Source of the DNA: Antedon mediterranea
Lineage: Eukaryota > Echinodermata > Crinoidea > Comatulida > Antedonidae
Length of the DNA stretch: 64,000 nucleotides
Direction of reading: 5' to 3'
Assembly: GCF_964355755.1 (NCBI RefSeq)
Contig: NC_092680.1
Location: 5,125,001-5,189,000, forward strand
Both the position numbers and the translations under genes were made by a program. The notes under the pieces were generated by a model. The model was not told the DNA's origin. It was given only the letters and a program-made list of their open reading frames with translations, and ran no database searches. Positions 46,946 to 59,678 of the stretch are shown in pieces. Each line of letters starts with the position of its first letter. Within the stretch, counting starts at the first letter, position 1.

Positions 46946-47660
46946 AATAGGGGTTATGGTGATACGAAATTATAAATTATACAGTGTATTGTACTATAGT
47001 GGTGTTTGTGGTGTATAGTGATGCAAATAATGACGTTATACTATTCCACCATCTCTAGTCAAATAGTTTTTATTACAAATACAGTAGGTTCTATATCTAT
47101 TCTATCCAGCTTCTATATTGGCACTGAATGTACAAGAACAATAGGAATTTTATATTTTGTCGAGATGTTTACTTTAGCGCCGTTTTTTGTTTGTATTTGC
47201 GTATTGGTTTCAGTAAGAGCAACATAATGTTTAATGAGCAGAGACCTATTGTATGCAGATTATAAATAAATGCAAATTATACTTCGTGAATAAATGAAAA
47301 AAAAATAATTATAAATATTTGAATAACGTATTGCTCAAACACAGATTTGTATCGTTAGTTTCCCCATCTTCATTATTATTTTCTGTTGTGAGAGACACGC
47401 GTTAAGTAATTAGAATAAACTTAGCTTTACTTCATGAATAGTCAGTTTGCTTTAATTCCATAGACGTCTTGTTCTGATTTTTGCTCAGCAAAGTAAAATG
47501 CCATTATCATTATCTACCCCAGAGGCCATCGAATAAAAAACTAGAGATCTTCCTGTACTTTATATCGTTGCTCTTTATATCATTGCTGTTTTTTTAATTT
47601 TCTACAATGATGCAAATGATGAATCATATATTTTGCAGCATTGGCTGCAGGTGTGACGTG
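46946..47660. other. AT-rich intergenic or intronic DNA
   Basis: No gene, RNA or repeat recognised. Confidence 0.4.
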
Positions 47661-47802
47661 GCTGTATATCAAACTTCATGTGATGTGCCCATATATGGAC
47701 ATGATGACATCATACCACTACCATATTTGGGGATATTACTGTCATTTTTGGGCACATCACACTTGTTTTGTCAAATTATTTTGATAGTGTAGGCAGAGCT
47801 TA
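47661..47802. repeat. Foldback MITE family A
   Basis: ATGTGATGTGCCCATATATG, CCACTACCATATTTGGG, GGGCACATCACACTTG and a right end TTGATAGTGTAGGCAGAGCT. The left end is partly replaced. The frame at 47607-47792 lies in it. Confidence 0.75.
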
Positions 47803-50800
47803 AGCCAAATAATGTTGGTTTCACGTCCCCTTGTTATATTTTGGACACGAATTATATTGCATTACTATAAATCTAAATTATAAATTATGGACATAATTTA
47901 TTTATATTCCGTAAAAAATGGAAAGAATGTTAAATCGAAATTGCACGGTCACGAGATACAATCGTCAAATGTGTTCTGTGTGTTTGCAGTGACTTTTAAT
48001 TATTATATAATATAAGAAGAACCTGTAATAAACTGTCCAACATGAAGTTATTAAATCAAATTTAAAAATCTGTTAATCAAGGCAATTTGTATGTTCTAAT
48101 TATTGTTTTTCCTGTATTTTCCCGTGTGTTCTACATCCGTCACTGCACTCTCTGATGACAACGTTATATCATCGAAAGGGAAAGGGAGGGAGGGTAACCT
48201 GTATAATTGACCTTTGTATTCCACGAAAAGAAACAGGATTTTTCTTTTAATAATTACGATTTATCTTCTAAGCCTGTTTATAAATGTTGATGTACGACAT
48301 TGTATAATTATCCTAATCGCTATCAAGGGAATACTTTCTATTTCGACCTCGTGTTGTACAGGTGACAATGGAGTTGTAGTGTTTGTGCATCTTTTGTGTA
48401 TTGACTATTATGATGTAACAGCAATCGAAAGTCCTTATGTCAAACATAATCATTGCAATCGTATGTTAAGAATGTTTTTGTTTGAAAGTAATCATTGCTT
48501 TCTTACTGATAGTTTGGAAAATAGGTTTTAAATGCACGGGTTTATTTTTTTTTTAATAATAGAAAATAGCATAGCAAGCAGAATTATTTTATGTACAAGG
48601 TTATAAAATCTGTATATTAGTTTCCCTATTTAATTAATCATGTTTACTGGCCTATATGTACAGAACTTTCGTTCGGAAATGTTTTTTTCTTGTTTTCGAT
48701 CGAGTTACAGGGAAGGACAATGGCCATTACAGCCATACGGCACAGGTTTAAGTCACTCCTTGACCATGCTTCTCTTAATAAAGATTAAAACTAGATGCTC
48801 TAGTGCACCGAGCTTGTGTGTGCACATAAAACCCAGTGCATGTTTCGGAAGTTATAGGCGTTACCCCGATGTTCTATCCCATTTTTAGCAAACTGTGTTA
48901 ACCGGGCCTACCTAAAACAGTAACGCTTTCGGTGTAGGTCTATGGGTGAAATGGGTTGTTAAAAAAAGAAAATTTTTAATTAATTGACCGAATGAAGATC
49001 GAACTGCCAACCCCAAAAATCGAAAACAACAACCTGCTTGTAAGCTCGGTTATTTTCTTCTACGACATCCACTTTGCTAATCCGTAGCACGCACCTACTT
49101 CCGACGTCACATTATCAGCAATACATTACTCAAAAATATTATTGACACTAAGCCTACGTTGGAATTGAACGAAAGGCATTCTGATTGAATGCTATATGAT
49201 ACGGTATCTGTAGATACTAAACAATTTGGACTAACATTGCTTAATGTACTAGCATGAACAGTGTCATTCATTAGTTACCTTTATGGTTATCTATACAACA
49301 TAGGTTCAAACAAATTAAAATGTGACTTTAAACAAGACAATCAAGTTCCAGTACGTCTGCTGAAAGTAGACGATATTAATTTATGGCTATTCGACGACCA
49401 CAAATGGTAGACAATTATATCACCACTTCACCCCCCCCCCCCCGCACTCCATATTCCCCCACCACGTAAAATACATTTTAAGTTAATTACAGTACCTTCC
49501 CCAAAAATGAATTGTAAATTGCAGTTAGTGATGGCGCTAGTTACTATTCGCTATGCATGATTAATTTTGAGAACACGGTTACGTAAAATAAAATACGGTG
49601 TATACGTAGTGCTTGTTGGATGGGTTGTTGTATACAATAAGGTACGAATGAACGTCGTTACTTTGTACGAGAGAATTCTAAACGGCATAAAGGAGAATAG
49701 TACTGTATAAAGGTCATGGATGTACACTTTCAATAAAAGTATAATGAAAAATGTTATTGGCATTTAGGCACTCTGTGATGATGATGACGTGTAAACAATG
49801 CGTTCATTCTGAAATAACTAAACAGCGCTGGCGCAGCGCAGGCCTAATAACCAGCGTAGGACCGACGACCAAACTACGTCTATATATTATTCACTATGCG
49901 CATGCGGAGATATTGGGACGTGTATCCTCGCTCCCCCCAACTCGACAGGTTTAATGGTTTATAGGTTCAGGCGACTGACCTGGTCTAGCTTGATCATCGA
50001 AAATCAAAAGCTCCCTATTAAGGACCTCAAACGGCCTATGGTTAATTATGATAAACTTTTGACATTAGAAATATATTACCGGTAGTAAACAAGCGCAATA
50101 CACTTTTATTTCTCTATAAATTAGACATCAAATAAAAACGTGCTTATATTTACATTTCGCACCTGCGCACATTTGTCAAAAAACACAATTATTATTATTA
50201 CAAGTATGGATTAAATAAAGGCCATACTTCAGTGTACTTGTAAACATACATCTAAAACCGAAGATGTATCGCACCGATTTACTCGCAAATACTTTATGAA
50301 GGAAGACATACAATATTACGAGATTCTTGTCTTTCCTGTTTTGTTCTTAGTGATTAGCATATACATTATAAATCTGGCTTGCACGTACAAATGATGTACC
50401 GTACCATTAAATATCAACTTTTGAACGCGTGCTTAAAGTATTTCTTATCGTGTGACATACTGGTGAATTCTCCCAATTGTCATTGCGCGTAATTACACGC
50501 CATTGTACGTAATTGCGTGTCGAAAATAATGTTAAAACAACCGAATATCGGTCCCTATAGAGTTGTCGGTGACGACAGACGTGATGGTGAAACCTGCAAC
50601 ACATTCATATTTTTGAATATATTGTCTGGCGCCATTTTTGGAAAAAGGAATTAACATAAACAACATTGTAATTTAATGTTGTAATTAGTTTAAAGATGGT
50701 GTTTAAATTAAGAGAAAAACAGTTTATGTTTTGGTTAAAAACCGAAAGCAGACGTTTAAAAGAAAAATAATGATATTGTTGAATGATGTTACGATATCGT

Positions 50801-52007
50801 ATAACTAGGCCTAATAATTATTATTATTATTTTTATCTGGCTAACTACGATACCTTTATACGTCGTCATTCGCCATCACCTCTCGCCACGACGTACTGCT
50901 TATAATATAACTCACTATTTTATTATTTTATAATAATAATGAAATTAAAAGAAACCTTATTTTGTTATCTCTCTTGAAGACATTGTTATTATGCTGACTC
51001 ATTGTGTTTCTCTTTAAAAACCGCCTAAGCGGCTAAATAAAATTATAAGATCCTGACGATAAAATGCGTAAAATTGTCATTATATCGCGCGTCGTTCAAA
51101 GACTGCGACAAACAGACTCAAGGTTTTACAATATTAGCATAGATGTCGCTCCTTAATTTCACATATTTTAACAATAAATCAGTCACTTTGCTATCTAGTC
51201 TATAATTGCTATTGTTGTGGACGTTTTTTCCCTGTTTTCCCCCAATCGTCACGTGATCTTACGTCGTGTCATCACCGAGTCAGTTATTTTCACCTTGCTT
51301 GGGGGAGAATTACCAGGTACGAGAAATTCATTTCCGATTCGTGAGATGGATGTTATAAGGCTTCGTGTTATTTTATATAATTAATACCGTTGTCACGAGA
51401 CTTTATGATAATGGGGTTTAAGTTACTACACGCGATGGTATTCATTATAAAGCAATACTAGTAATTCTGATTAAAAATATAATGTACAGATAAGCAGCAA
51501 TGGAACGAGCTTCTGATATAAGACATCATCAACATATTGTCAAATTGCGGGCTATATTAGTTTCTTCGGTCTATCTTCATTATGAATACATAGTTACATA
51601 AGAATGGGATAAATTACACGTAACACAGTAGAAATATGATGTACTGTTGATATATATGTGGCTGAATGATATCTACAAAGGTCGTATCATGAGCAACAAT
51701 TTTACTGATTCGTATTGACTTTGATTTGATTTTTAATATGTTTCCTAAAAAGTTTATATAAAATTACGTATTACAGATTATAAGGATTAATAATTAATAT
51801 AAATTTCTTAAATAATTTTAAAATTTACGTCGTATTTTTAGTCGTAAAATGAACGACATAGTAGATTCTGGGTCTACATTACCACCTAAATACTTGAAAA
51901 CGTGACCAAAATAGGAATATAGTGAGAATATTAGGTTTGATGAGGTGGATTAATTAATAGGCCTATTGGTAATTAATATTTTATAATTCTTTTTCAACTG
52001 GTTCTAT
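47803..52007. other. AT-rich intergenic or intronic DNA
   Basis: C13 run at 49431-49443. A 105-codon frame at 48214-48531 has a hydrophobic start but no family resemblance or splice evidence. GGAAGGACAATGGCCATTAC near 48711 has no clear match. No host exon identified in these 4 kb. Confidence 0.35.
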
Positions 52008-52168
52008 AGCTCTGTCTACACCATCAAACTATAGTTTGACAAAAAATGTCTGATATGTCCAAGTATGATAGTTATTTGCCCAAATATGGTAGTGGTATGC
52101 CCAAATATGGTAGTGATATGACATCATCATGTCCATATATGGGCACATCACATTTTCATTTGAAAGCT
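52008..52168. repeat. Foldback MITE family A, right end lost
   Basis: AGCTCTGTCTACACCATCAA at the left, three CAAATATGGTAGTG-type words and ATATATGGGCACATCACATT. It ends at TTTGAAAGCTT without the usual GTGTAGACAGAGC. Confidence 0.75.
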
Positions 52169-52204
52169 TCAAATAGATCAAATGTCCGAACGAGCAAGAG
52201 ACGT

Positions 52205-52290
52205 ATCTGAGTTGGAGTGGTTTTTTTTTTGTGGCGACTTTTTGTCAGTCTAGCAGATTTCCTCATTTATACCGTTTCACGATTTATTTT
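52205..52290 (+). repeat. Short repeat, copy 1 (pairs with 53425-53500)
   Basis: GGCGACTTTTTGTC, then AGATTTCCTCATTTATACCG and TTTCACGATTTA. The copy at 53425-53500 has GGCGACTTTTTTTTATTC, GGATTTCCTCATCTTTATCG and TTTCAAATTAA. Confidence 0.4.
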
Positions 52291-54084
52291 CATCAACATA
52301 ATATTACTGAGAGTGGTTTTGAGTTTCCTTGTTTGCTTTTAAAATTGAAACATAATAGTACACCTGTACATTATAGTTTAAAACTCAGTGACGTTTCGTG
52401 TATGTTAAACACATTGTTTCTACTAGTATCTTGTTTCGTGATATATTATATAGTTATAATTAAACTACTGTATATAATATTAATTTATATTAACCTTGCT
52501 GTATTGAACTATGGAAGTATGCATTGACCTCTCCGATGTGCTCATCACATATGTATTGCTTCTAGGCCAGAAAGCTGAATTTCTCTTATGGAATGCAATG
52601 ACGGTATTGATTTTTCTAAGTAGTGTGTTTGCTTTTCTCGTCTCTAGCTACGCGATGAATGATTTCAATTACTGTTAACCTAGGTTTCTTTCAGAGGCCT
52701 ACGATAACAAAATAGTGACATTTGGAATGACATGTCCATAATACTGATCGCATCGCCAAAATGAATTCTGTTAGTCCACCGATGTCCCATTGACTACTGT
52801 CCCATAGTCAACTTTGATTTTCCGAAACACTATGATTCTCAATGCTGTATCTCCACATGACAATATTTGCCCAGTATCATACATACTCCGGTAGTAATAG
52901 AGTATACCATGTGATGCCTTTATCATGGAAGGTTGGGTCTTCGACACCGGCGCCCGGTCATGACACCGCGACGACACGTGAAACACAGATATCAGTCATA
53001 ATATGGTCAAATGTACCAAGTCGGGTCTTGTATGGCGATACAATACAACGACATATTCAAAATGATAATAATGTATATTTATCATTATCATACACATTAA
53101 TCATTGATTACTGCCAACTAGGCCTAAAGTAGATTATTCCGCATTAAGATCACTTTGAATTTCCCTTTCAATCATCATGATGTCAATGTTGTATTGATAA
53201 AGAAATAATCATTTCTGCATATCATTATCCAGCTAAATTATTTTTTTTTTAAATCAGACGTTTACAAAATTTTATTTCGATAAAAATCAAAATGACGTTA
53301 TCATCATTATCTAAAAGTCATCCCAATAACCTTTCCATATTACCTTTATCATATAGAATTCAAATCCATTATTGTGCATTGCTAACTAGTATTATATAAA
53401 ACATATATATGAATATACAAACTATAAGGTTCCTGGTTCGAATCGGTTGGGCGACTTTTTTTTATTCTCACGGATTTCCTCATCTTTATCGTTTCAAATT
53501 AATTAATTAATACAATTTCAGTATATCAACTGACGGTTTAGAATTTATTCTGTGCCTGTGGTGTTTATATATACGAACATAAAAATATTCATATAGTTTA
53601 GCACTGAACTTTGAAACATATGGCACATAGCGAAATGGTAACAAGAACAAAGACACATTTTAAGTCTTTAATTTCTTATATCAACGGTTATTCACCTTCA
53701 ATAACTCTTCCTAGGATATTGGTACGCGGATTATGCTTAATTAGTCGGATCACTCACGTGACGTTTAATTAGTGTCATAGATTAGTTAAGGCCCAGTGAT
53801 GTTTCCATTCCCCTTGATGGTACCGTATCTATCATCGTATACCTGACTTGATACAGCCGTTTCGTACATACCCGCTTACTGGGACAGTACTACGTGTGAA
53901 AAACCTATCTGTTGGAATTTGCGTGAGAGGGAGACTTCAAATTCGTCCTTTTGGTTAAAGCCCCTTGGGTGACCGAGCTACTTACGCTATCATCCTGATG
54001 AGAGAGTCAAGTTTATAAGCTATTCTGATTCCATCGAGGCACTATATAATGTGGGTATCAAATTGCGAACACGAGTCTTATTGG
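52291..54084. other. AT-rich intergenic or intronic DNA
   Basis: Frames at 52231-52527, 52771-52986 and 52842-53132 lack support. No exon or RNA recognised apart from the short repeat at 53425. Confidence 0.35.
53425..53500 (+). repeat. Short repeat, copy 2, with tRNA-type B box
   Basis: TTCCTGGTTCGAATCGGTTG contains a B-box-like GGTTCGAATC immediately before the body shared with 52205-52290. This suggests a tRNA-derived SINE whose copy 1 lost the head. No A box was found. Confidence 0.4.
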
Positions 54085-54150
54085 TTCCAACATCCTACGC
54101 AACGCGAGAAGGGCGTAGACGTAAGTGAATCCACCAAGCAACAGTTTTCG
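54085..54150 (+). repeat. Family B MITE fragment
   Basis: GGTTCCAACATCCTACGCAA, CGCGAGAAGGGCGTAGACGT and AAGTGAATCCACCAAGCAAC preserve only the left third of the family. Confidence 0.5.
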
Positions 54151-55035
54151 CGCCGCGGCTCTAGCCAGCTATGTCCCAGGAGGACACATTCATTAATAAG
54201 CTGTTTCATAGCGGTAGCTTTAGTATCTAAGGCTGACAGTTTTGTGAATTTGGAAACTCGACTATAATTTATAGGTAGCTGCTGGACCCAAAAAACGTCT
54301 GGGAGAAGAGAGTCTATATGAAAGCCTTTGCTGATAATACAGTATTATTGAGATGTAGACGGAAATCTGTAAAATCTTGTTCAATAAATAATAACTTCGT
54401 TTTTGCTGTCAACCAGGCCGGTATTATAATAAGTCACTGTCAAACAATCATTCGATAATGGTCAAAACTTTATTTTGGCTCTGTCAATATAAAGGGAGGT
54501 ATTTACAATGACTTTCTTTTGACTGTCAATCTAGGCCAAATGTTATAATAATACGCCGTCAGATATTAAATCATTGAAACAGTCCTGGTAAATTTTGTTT
54601 GGTTATCAGATGCCGTGGAGGGCCCAATCAATTATCGTCAGAAGGTGAACAATCAGTCTAGGTAGCAGCAGCAGATTATTAGTATAGGAACGCCTGCTCC
54701 ATTAATTAATCCAGAAAAAGGTTTGTACATTATCTATTTGTGTATTAGCCTTCTCCTAACACAATTATATTTTCTTTAAAAAAGGGTTTTATAAGTGGTT
54801 TCAACATTTATGATAGTAATGTCACAGTTCTGTGTCTGGACGCAAGTTCATAGACCTACTAGTTATATTATTCATATTAACTGATACTTACTCTTCATTT
54901 ACCGTAAAGTTCAGTTTTAATGAAATATATAATATAAATTGGCTTCGTAACAATTAATTAGTGTTGAAAAGGTTAGTTTTTTGGTGATAGGTGAAAATGA
55001 CATGTAACTTCGTAATCATTTTATTTCTTTTTGTA
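54151..55035. other. AT-rich intergenic or intronic DNA
   Basis: CTGTCAA...AGGC words near 54410 and 54525 are loosely repeated. Nothing else recognised. Confidence 0.4.
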
Positions 55036-55410
55036 TAAAGGCCCAATTACACTATGACGATAACGACGGACGATAAATATATAGCATGCATTTTTTTTAC
55101 ATAAACCAAAAGAAATTAGAAAGGTTTTCGTTCTAGACCTATAGGATAATCATTTATGCTGTCTTTGATAAAAAATAATAATGTTTTTCAAATTCCAATC
55201 AAATGACGTCATGATAAATAAAAACAATAAAATCGCTGTATTGTCACGATATTATTGGTCTTACTAATCATTCACTAGTCATTTGATTGGACGTGTGAAA
55301 ATATAATTTTCATCAAAGGAATTGTTTATATTTCTTTTGGTTTATGTATTAAAAATGCACATTTGTCTTTTTATCGTCGATCGTTATCGTCCTAGTGTAT
55401 GGGCCTTATG
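55036..55410. repeat. MITE family E, full-length foldback
   Basis: Left end TAAAGGCCCAATTACACTAT, then GACGATAACGACGGACGATA. Right end TATCGTCGATCGTTATCGTC, then CTAGTGTATGGGCCTTA: inverted over about 40 bases with mismatches. Inner words CATAAACCAAAAG and CTTTTGGTTTATG, and AATCAAATGACGTCAT and AGTCATTTGATTGG, are also inverted, so most of the element can fold on itself. A partial relative is at 26325. Confidence 0.75.
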
Positions 55411-55524
55411 CTGTAAATGTTCAATTAATTGATCATTCCGATTTTATTAGTTGGACTCTTGCACAGTTGCTGTCTAATCGTTGTTGTGTAATATCATTTC
55501 GAACCATATTAAAATCATAAAGAG

Positions 55525-55532
55525 ATTCATAT
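55525..55532 (+). repeat. Left 8 bp target-site duplication
   Basis: ATTCATAT directly before the hAT-type end CAGGGGTGGCGCC; repeated exactly at 57146-57153. Confidence 0.85.
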
Positions 55533-57145
55533 CAGGGGTGGCGCCAGGATCTTCCCGACGCGGGGGCTACATTCCCCGACGAGGGGGCTATGCGAGCGAA
55601 GCGAGCATCACTAGGCTGGAGGCCAGGGGGCCGCCAAGGGCCCCCGGTGGGGGTCCAGGGGGCGAAGCCCCCGGAAGCAACGCGTTCTAGCGTCATTTGA
55701 GGTAATTTTAATCAGATTTAGGGTAGCCATTTTTTCCATTTTTTATAATGCATAAATAAAATACTGCGTGCAAAAAAACGATGCGCGATGACTGTTTCAA
55801 TCCATATTTTTCAATTTAAAAAATAAAAGTTCAAAGAAAATTTAGAAAAATAGAGTTGGAGGTCCCGGAAATTGGACTTATACTTCAAAACATGAAACAA
55901 AATATATAAGTCCCTATCAAGGTTGTGACTGAGCTAAGAAATGTAGAAAAAAAAAATAGAGATGTTAGGTCCCGGAAAATGCACTTCTTGTACTTCGAAA
56001 TATGATTTTATTTATTGTTGGGGCTGAGCTAAGAAAATGTTTAAAACTGCAGGTCTTCAAAAAATTGCATTTTATACTTTGGAAACATCAGGCCTAGAGG
56101 CTTAAAAAACGCAAGTAGACATTTTTCAGTCGGGGAAATAAGTTTATTCCTCCCAAGTGTATGCGTGCGTACCATCTGGACTTCCGAGTGGTGAGAAATT
56201 CATGACATACAGGACATTGAAAATGTAATAACTTAGCTATAATAAGATGTTGGCTAAGCGAAAATGGCACGTTTTTTTTGTTTAGTAATGGATGAAAAAT
56301 TTATTTTAGGTGCCCCACGGTACAGAAGGTTACTTGTAAATTAAAAAATTGGTGAACATACGAACAATTAACTTAATTCGTTTTTGCTGTAGTGTAGCGT
56401 ACGTCGACACAGTACACGACGTAACCGTCGGTAAACTTCGCCTGGAAAATAACTACAGTACACATTTTGGTCCCCTGATGGAACATGATATCACGCGTCT
56501 CGACCCAACGTTGAACGATTCGTACAAAGGGATACCGCCAGACAAGTGCGTACCTAGCTATTGTTTAGTAGTAAGTTAGATCGCTGGCAATAATGAATGC
56601 ATATAAAGTGCATAATATCACTCTGACGTACTCTCACGGTCAATGAAACGTCGCGGTTTTCTAGGCGCTGAAGCTAGCTACGAAGTGAACGCGAACGCTT
56701 TTTACTGTATATTATATTCCCCGACAAAAAGTACCCGTGTTCCCTTCGTTAACCGTCGGTAAACTTCGCCTGGAAAATAACTACATTACACATTTTGGTC
56801 CCTGGATGGAACTTGATATCACGCGTCTCAACCCAACGTTGAACGATTCGTACAAAGGGATACCGCCAGACAAGTGCGTACCTAGCTAATGTTTAGTAGT
56901 AAGTTAGATCGCTGGCAATAATGAATGCATAAAAGTGCATAATAGCCCTCTGACGTACTCTCACGGTCAATGGAACGTCGTGGTTTTCTAGGCGCTGAAG
57001 CTGTATGAAGTGAACGCGAACGTTTTTTACTGTATATTATATTCCCCGACAAAAAGTACCCGTGTTCCCCGACGGGGGGGGGGGGGCTAGGCTCCCCGAC
57101 GAGGGGGCTAGAGCCCCCGTAGCCCCCCCGCTGGCGCCACCACTG
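55533..57145. mobile_element. Non-autonomous hAT element, 1613 bp
   Basis: Ends CAGGGGTGGCGCCAGGA and GCTGGCGCCACCACTG are imperfect inverted repeats, flanked by a perfect 8 bp duplication ATTCATAT, the hAT hallmark. Terminal zones are very G/C-rich (GGGGGCTATGCGAGCGAAGC, GGGGGCGAAGCCCCC on the left; CCCCGACGAGGGGGCTAG on both sides) while the interior is AT-rich. It encodes no transposase. The interior contains a 328 bp direct duplication (56423-57068). Its ends differ from those of the 20449-25983 element, so that transposase is probably not its direct partner. Confidence 0.85.
56423..57068 (+). repeat. 328 bp direct duplication inside the non-autonomous hAT
   Basis: AACCGTCGGTAAACTTCGCC starts at 56423 and again at 56751; CCCGACAAAAAGTACCCGTG closes both copies. 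A 76-codon frame (56349-56579) covers part of copy 1, but copy 2 changes its tyrosine codon TAT to the stop TAA. The other differences I compared are mostly amino-acid changing, which argues against a constrained protein. Confidence 0.85.
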
Positions 57146-57153
57146 ATTCATAT
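57146..57153 (+). repeat. Right 8 bp target-site duplication
   Basis: ATTCATAT immediately after CACCACTG, identical to 55525-55532. Confidence 0.85.
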
Positions 57154-57261
57154 TCCTTAACATGTGGCTGTGCATGGAAGTCCGGTCTACAAAAACTCGG
57201 GCCCGGGATCATTGTTATTGGGCCTGAAAGTGTTGGTGAATTCATAATTATACTTAATATT

Positions 57262-57283
57262 ATATTTATATATATATATATAA
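57262..57283. repeat. (TA)n microsatellite
   Basis: A short TA run in AT-rich DNA. Confidence 0.7.
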
Positions 57284-57339
57284 TTATATTATTATACAAT
57301 TGAAAGCAAAACCCGTTGAATCTCAAATCATTAGGACTA

Positions 57340-58380
57340 GAAATTTGGTTTATCAATCAATTAAATACTTTCGTTCAAAATGAAACTCCAACCTCTCTAA
57401 TCAAAAGATTGAACTCGAAAACGGACCGTTTTTTTTAATTGGGTATGTTGAAACATTTCAATATTCATTTAAAAAAGTACATTAATTGTGGTATTGATCA
57501 GTGGCTATAGAGGCGTAAAAACCCTCGATCAATATCTTGTAAAATGCACTGTGGAAGGGTCATTATTAAGACTGCAAAATTGGGCTTATCAACAAATAAA
57601 TACTTTCGTTCAAAATGTAAAATCAAGGCTGAAAAATTGGGCTTATCAACAACAAAATAATTTATTATTAGACGCGATATCATCAAGGATAATCAGTATA
57701 ATAATTATTAATATAGCCACTGTTACTAGTTTTATTCTACATGCTAAAGTAAATAAAAATCCACTAGAAAACAAACAAGTCTGAATGTTATGCTTATTAG
57801 CCATGTTATGTTTGTTACTGTAGGCCTATGATTGTTTGCAATGTCCACATATTATTTCCGTGGGCATATCCATAGTGTATCACTCACAAAAAAGACGTGT
57901 GAGGTCCTTTCTTTAGATTTTGACGAATGATTTGTGTTACAGGTTGACACATGAGTCAAATGCTCAAGATATCGGCTAACGCCATGGGACCCTTGGCTTA
58001 TCAATGAATAATAAATACAGTACTGCTTTCGTTCAATTGAAATCGGAATCTGACCATTTCATTAAATTGGGTGTGGTTAGGCCTAAACATATAATAATTT
58101 ATTAAAAAGGTACAATAAAAACAAATGCATCAGAGGCGTAAAGAACCCACGGTCAATATCATGTAAAATTTATATGGTATAAGCACTGTGGAAGGGGTCA
58201 TTATTATTAAACTGGAAATTCGGCTTATCAACAAATAAATACTTTCGTTTAAAATATAAAATAAGACTGCAAAAGTGGGCTTATCAACAAATAAATACTT
58301 TCGTTCAAAATGTAAAATAAGACTGCACAATTGGGCTTATCAACAAATAAAATACTTTTTTTCAAAATGTAAGAAAACAT
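57340..58380 (-). repeat. Cluster of ~55-60 bp repeats with a larger duplication
   Basis: GGCTTATCAACAAATAAATA, CTTTCGTTCAAAATGTAAAA and AAGACTGCAAAA recur at about 57345, 57580, 57640, 57995, 58220, 58275 and 58330. A longer block (GAGGCGTAAA.AACCC, GTCAATATC.TGTAAAAT, CACTGTGGAAGGGTCATTAT) appears at 57508-57590 and 58130-58215. The group was therefore duplicated as a whole and then re-expanded. Frames at 57488-57784 and 58130-58330 are products of the repeat. Confidence 0.7.
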
Positions 58381-58398
58381 TTTTTAAATATAATCCTT

Positions 58399-58564
58399 AA
58401 GCTCTGTCTATACTATCAAACTAAATATGATGTGCCCATAATTATTATATAGACATGACGATGTCCCCCCGATGTCCACTACGATATTCGGGCATATCAC
58501 TACCATATTTGGGCACATCACACTTTTTTTGTTAAACTAGTTGGGACAGTGTAGACACAGAACT
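58399..58564. repeat. Foldback MITE family A
   Basis: AAGCTCTGTCTATACTATCA at the left (preceded by CCTT), ATGATGTGCCCATA, GGGCATATCACTACCATATT and CAGTGTAGACACAGAAC at the right. Confidence 0.8.
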
Positions 58565-59135
58565 ATGTGATCGAAACATAAGTCGGAATTGGACTGACGC
58601 GATTGATTTAATTGGGTATTTTTATTAATGTAATGATTCATTAAAAACTATAATACCGATAAGCGTTTGGTATTGATCAATGGTGCAACAAACCCTGAGA
58701 AATAATGGTATAACGCGATTTGGTGATAGCTTAGCAATAATACAACCCATATAGGCCTACTATTATTATAAATACCTATTACAAATCCATTCATATAACT
58801 TTTCATCGCGAACCGAAAATGTATAAATGTTATTCTACAGACAGTAATTTTATATTCAAAAGCCATATTATTATTATTATCAATACCTAAATGCGATAGT
58901 AATAACCACATAAACATAAATTATTCCCAATACAAGTTTGTGCGTTTAATTCTAGAAAGAAACGACTGTGCTGACAGGCCAATGACATAAATCACAAGTA
59001 AAGTCCCAATTGTTCACTTGCGTTTTGATTGGCCGACCTATTATATTAAATTAATGAAGACTGTTCTTACAACTGTCCAGTCAAAAAGTTACGCGGCGTT
59101 TTTTGTAAGAAATATTTCTTGTTATATATCCATCC
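58565..59135. other. AT-rich DNA
   Basis: GGCCAATGACATAAATCACA and ACTTGCGTTTTGATTGGCC (about 58978-59035) are loosely inverted and recall the CCAAT pair of family B. No gene seen. Confidence 0.4.
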
Positions 59136-59195
59136 CGTCGTGATACTTCCGGCGCGCTTACGCCCTTGCGTTGCGTTTCACGTGGGAACAGAGAC
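59136..59195. repeat. Family B MITE fragment, right end
   Basis: GCGCTTACGCCCTTGCGTTG, then CGTTTCACGTGGGAACAGA: the right third of family B. Frames on both strands at 59081-59344 overlap it. Confidence 0.55.
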
Positions 59196-59678
59196 AATGA
59201 TGCGTGTGTGTTATGCGTGTGTGTTATCCGTGTGCAACCGTTCCATTCAATTGGTTGACCGCGAGTATAGGCTAAATTATGGTTGTGCAAATTTTGGTAA
59301 AACCCTCTTAATCGGGTACTGAATAAATAAAGAGAAGAATGCATAATAGGCCTATTTGATGTCGTAAAGAGACGTCGAGATCCGACTCAATCCTTATATT
59401 ATTTATGTTGCAACAAAAACGTACAGTAATTAAGGTAAGTGATTCTCTGTGTGAAACGCATTCCACTGTATGCAGCGCTACCACGCATCACAGTGGGCCG
59501 ATTTTATTTTAATGGAACGGTCAAAAACGTAAACGTCTATATTTTTATTTTATTTTCTTCAAAGCGCACTTTATTATTAGATAGTTTAATTAGGGCCTGG
59601 TAATTTAACCAATTCAAGGAAAAGATTAATCGCTTGTAAAGATTTACATACCGTTGCCCATCGCTGCTATGCGTTTCA
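59196..59678. other. AT-rich DNA upstream of the RT fragment
   Basis: AAGGTAAGTGATTC near 59429 looks like a donor without a convincing exon. The rest is unremarkable. Confidence 0.35.

Noticed and set aside
48214-48531. 105-codon plus-strand frame with hydrophobic start
   Set aside because: Looks at first like a secreted peptide, but there is no cleavage-site context, no homologue recalled and the surrounding DNA is non-coding in character.
56349-56579. 76-codon frame in the non-autonomous hAT
   Set aside because: The duplicated copy has a stop in place of one tyrosine codon and mostly amino-acid-changing differences, so no sign of constraint.
59119-59344. Overlapping frames on both strands near 59.1-59.3 kb
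   Set aside because: Caused by a family B MITE fragment and GTGTGTTATG simple sequence.
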